DNA of 7,128 nt from an uncultured Acetatifactor sp. (GTDB lineage Bacteria; Bacillota; Clostridia; Lachnospirales; Lachnospiraceae): the NCBI GenBank assembly GCA_948896875.1, contig CAQUWW010000151.1, positions 1 to 7,128 of the forward strand, written 5' to 3'. Both the position numbers and the translations under genes were made by a program. Shown here one piece after another: positions 5,610-7,128 of this stretch; the stretch's first letter is position 1; the number at the start of each line of letters is the position of its first letter. Under the pieces are notes generated by a model, which made no database searches, was not told the DNA's origin, and worked only from the letters and a program-made list of their open reading frames with translations.

Positions 5610-7128
5610 CTACTGCTTATTTAATGTTTCCAGCACTGTCTGAAATACCCCGATGCCCTCCGGCGGCATCACTGCCGTCAGCTCGCTTATGGTCATCCCG
5701 TAGGCAAACTCAATCATGGGACCGTCCAGCATCCCGGGCATGTATTGGTTAAACAGTTCCACTGCTGTCGGCTCCTGAACCAGTGCGCCGAGCGTGGTGT
5801 CCATGGTGAATCTGTCCAGTTCCAGTCTTGTATCCGTCTCATACTCATAATGCCATGCCCCGGAACCGAGTTTCAATACGCCGTCCTTCTCGGGCAGATA
5901 TACCTCTGCTGTCGTATTGGCCGGAATGGTCACATCCACTGTGATTTTTCCGTCCCTGCAGCTCCAGGCGCTTCGTATTTCACCGTAAACCGAATCAAAC
6001 GATGCGTCCACGCCCGTAATCCCCTTGATAAACCTCGGCTGTATCCGGATTTCTTTGTAACCCGGCTTCACCGGATTGATACCTGCCAGCTTCTCATACA
6101 TCCAGTCGCCAATACAGCCATATGCATAATGGTTCAGGCTGTTCATGCCGGATTCGTCAAAGCTGCCGTCCGGCATAATGGAATTCCATCGCTCCCAGAT
6201 GGTGGTCGCACCTTTTTTCACCGCATACAGCCACGACGGATAGTCCTCCTTCAGAAAAATCGTCCCCGCAAGTTCATGCATCCCATTCTCCGACAATACA
6301 TGGCACAAATAAGGCGTTCCCACAAAGCCGGTCGACAGGTGGTTTTTGTGATTTGCGATGTTTGTCTCCAATGATTTTGCAATCCGTTTCCGGTATTGTT
6401 CCTGAACCAGATCAAAATGCAGCGCCAGTATACATCCCGTCTGCGTCTCGCTCACCATCCTGCCCGTACGCGTGACATACTCTTCCTCAAACTTTTCTGT
6501 GATTTTTTGGCAAAGCGCTGCATACTCTTTCGCATCCTCCTCATATCCAAGTTCTTCCGCCGCCCTGTGCACAATATCTGCTGAATACGCATAATAGGCA
6601 TTTGCCACCAGATATTTGTCTGTCGCGCCTGTGCGGTCTGCGCTTTCCTCTTTGTCCAACGCCAGCCAGTCCCCATACTGGAACCCTGTCTGCCACAGGC
6701 CGTTTTCACTGCAGTGCGCCGTGATATAATCCACGTACCCCTTCATGCTTTCATACTGGTCTGCGAGTATCCTCCTGTCACCAAACACCTGATAAACCGT
6801 CCACGGAATCACCGTTGCGGCATCGCTCCATGCCGCTGCCGCCTCCTGATCTGCAAGAATATTGGGAACCACATGGGGCGGCCCAAACCGGGCGGTCTGC
6901 TCACTCTTCAGGTCATGCAGCCACTTTGCAAAAAAGGATGCCGTTTCCATATTGTAGGAAGCTGTCCTGCAGAATACCTGTGCATCCCCTGTCCATCCAA
7001 GCCGCTCGTCGCGCTGCGGGCAATCCGTCGGGATATCCAGGAAATTCCCCCGCTGTCCCCACTGGATATTGCTTTGTAACTGGTTAACCATTTCGTTGGA
7101 ACAGGAAAACTTTCCGGTCTGTCTCATA
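5610..7128 (-). CDS. GH78 alpha-L-rhamnosidase, 5' end beyond the window
   Basis: GH78 inverting enzymes cleave terminal alpha-L-rhamnose from plant glycosides and polysaccharides. The visible 505 residues cover the end of the preceding region, the six-hairpin (alpha/alpha)6 catalytic domain (about 10-350), the C-terminal beta domain (about 351-438) and an extra helical tail (439-505). 'DIPTDCPQRDERLGWTGDAQ' (31-50) carries D35, E41 and D48, matching D630, E636 (general acid) and D643 of Streptomyces SaRha78A as I recall them. 'GATTIWERWNS' (307-317) carries E312, the expected general base (E895 there). 'YGDWLALD' (151-158) is also typical. All key residues are present. The first visible ATG (7125-7127) is internal: N-terminal rhamnosidase domains are missing and there is no ribosome site in view. 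Whether the enzyme is exported cannot be judged. The stop TAG (5610-5612) lies 17 bases before the symporter start. Confidence 0.92.
   Translation of the reverse strand, partial: MRQTGKFSCSNEMVNQLQSNIQWGQRGNFLDIPTDCPQRDERLGWTGDAQVFCRTASYNMETASFFAKWLHDLKSEQTARFGPPHVVPNILADQEAAAAWSDAATVIPWTVYQVFGDRRILADQYESMKGYVDYITAHCSENGLWQTGFQYGDWLALDKEESADRTGATDKYLVANAYYAYSADIVHRAAEELGYEEDAKEYAALCQKITEKFEEEYVTRTGRMVSETQTGCILALHFDLVQEQYRKRIAKSLETNIANHKNHLSTGFVGTPYLCHVLSENGMHELAGTIFLKEDYPSWLYAVKKGATTIWERWNSIMPDGSFDESGMNSLNHYAYGCIGDWMYEKLAGINPVKPGYKEIRIQPRFIKGITGVDASFDSVYGEIRSAWSCRDGKITVDVTIPANTTAEVYLPEKDGVLKLGSGAWHYEYETDTRLELDRFTMDTTLGALVQEPTAVELFNQYMPGMLDGPMIEFAYGMTISELTAVMPPEGIGVFQTVLETLNKQ

Noticed and set aside
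5745..6374. 209-codon plus-strand open frame opposite the rhamnosidase
   Set aside because: Lies wholly opposite conserved GH78 codons, with no recognisable motif; it is a shadow frame.

Overview
The window looks like a chromosomal segment of a low-to-mid GC gut Firmicute, most likely a Clostridia/Lachnospiraceae-type organism. This is inferred from the strong AGGAGG-type ribosome sites, the plant-glycoside utilisation genes and the short accessory genes (YciI, Uma2, DUF1801 and DUF2200 types). No RNA gene, insertion sequence or CRISPR array was seen.

Layout: the left edge holds the 3' end of a plus-strand YciI-like gene, closed by a clear intrinsic terminator (240-273). An AT-rich convergent spacer follows (about 274-517), with one doubtful small minus-strand ORF. 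Everything from 518 to the right edge reads on the minus strand. In transcription order (right to left) this is: the 3' two-thirds or so of a GH78 alpha-L-rhamnosidase, a GPH-family sugar:cation symporter, a GH3 beta-glucosidase, a zinc-ribbon DUF1801 protein, a relic of a DUF2200 gene ending in a perfect fold-back hairpin, and a Uma2-family nuclease-like gene.

The rhamnosidase, symporter and beta-glucosidase are separated by 17 and 77 bases, each start has a good ribosome site, and no terminator lies between them, so they read as one operon. The combination suggests uptake and intracellular trimming of rhamnose-glucose conjugates, such as rutinosides, neohesperidosides or saponin sugars: the rhamnosidase removes terminal rhamnose and the GH3 enzyme removes the exposed glucose. 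The substrate is an inference.

Several genes are damaged as written. The GH3 gene carries a one-base frameshift near 2395-2400 that cuts off its fibronectin-III-like and C-terminal parts. The Uma2 gene has a TAA exactly where the family's conserved REYW tyrosine codon should be, and the remaining 42 codons stay intact behind it. The DUF2200 gene survives only as about 30 codons. Either this is an eroding stretch (518-2404) or some of these are assembly or sequencing errors; re-reading those bases would decide. I found no convincing new multi-gene system. The most interesting points are the damage pattern, the fold-back hairpin built on the DUF2200 coding motif, and the related C-terminal tails of the two adjacent glycosidases.
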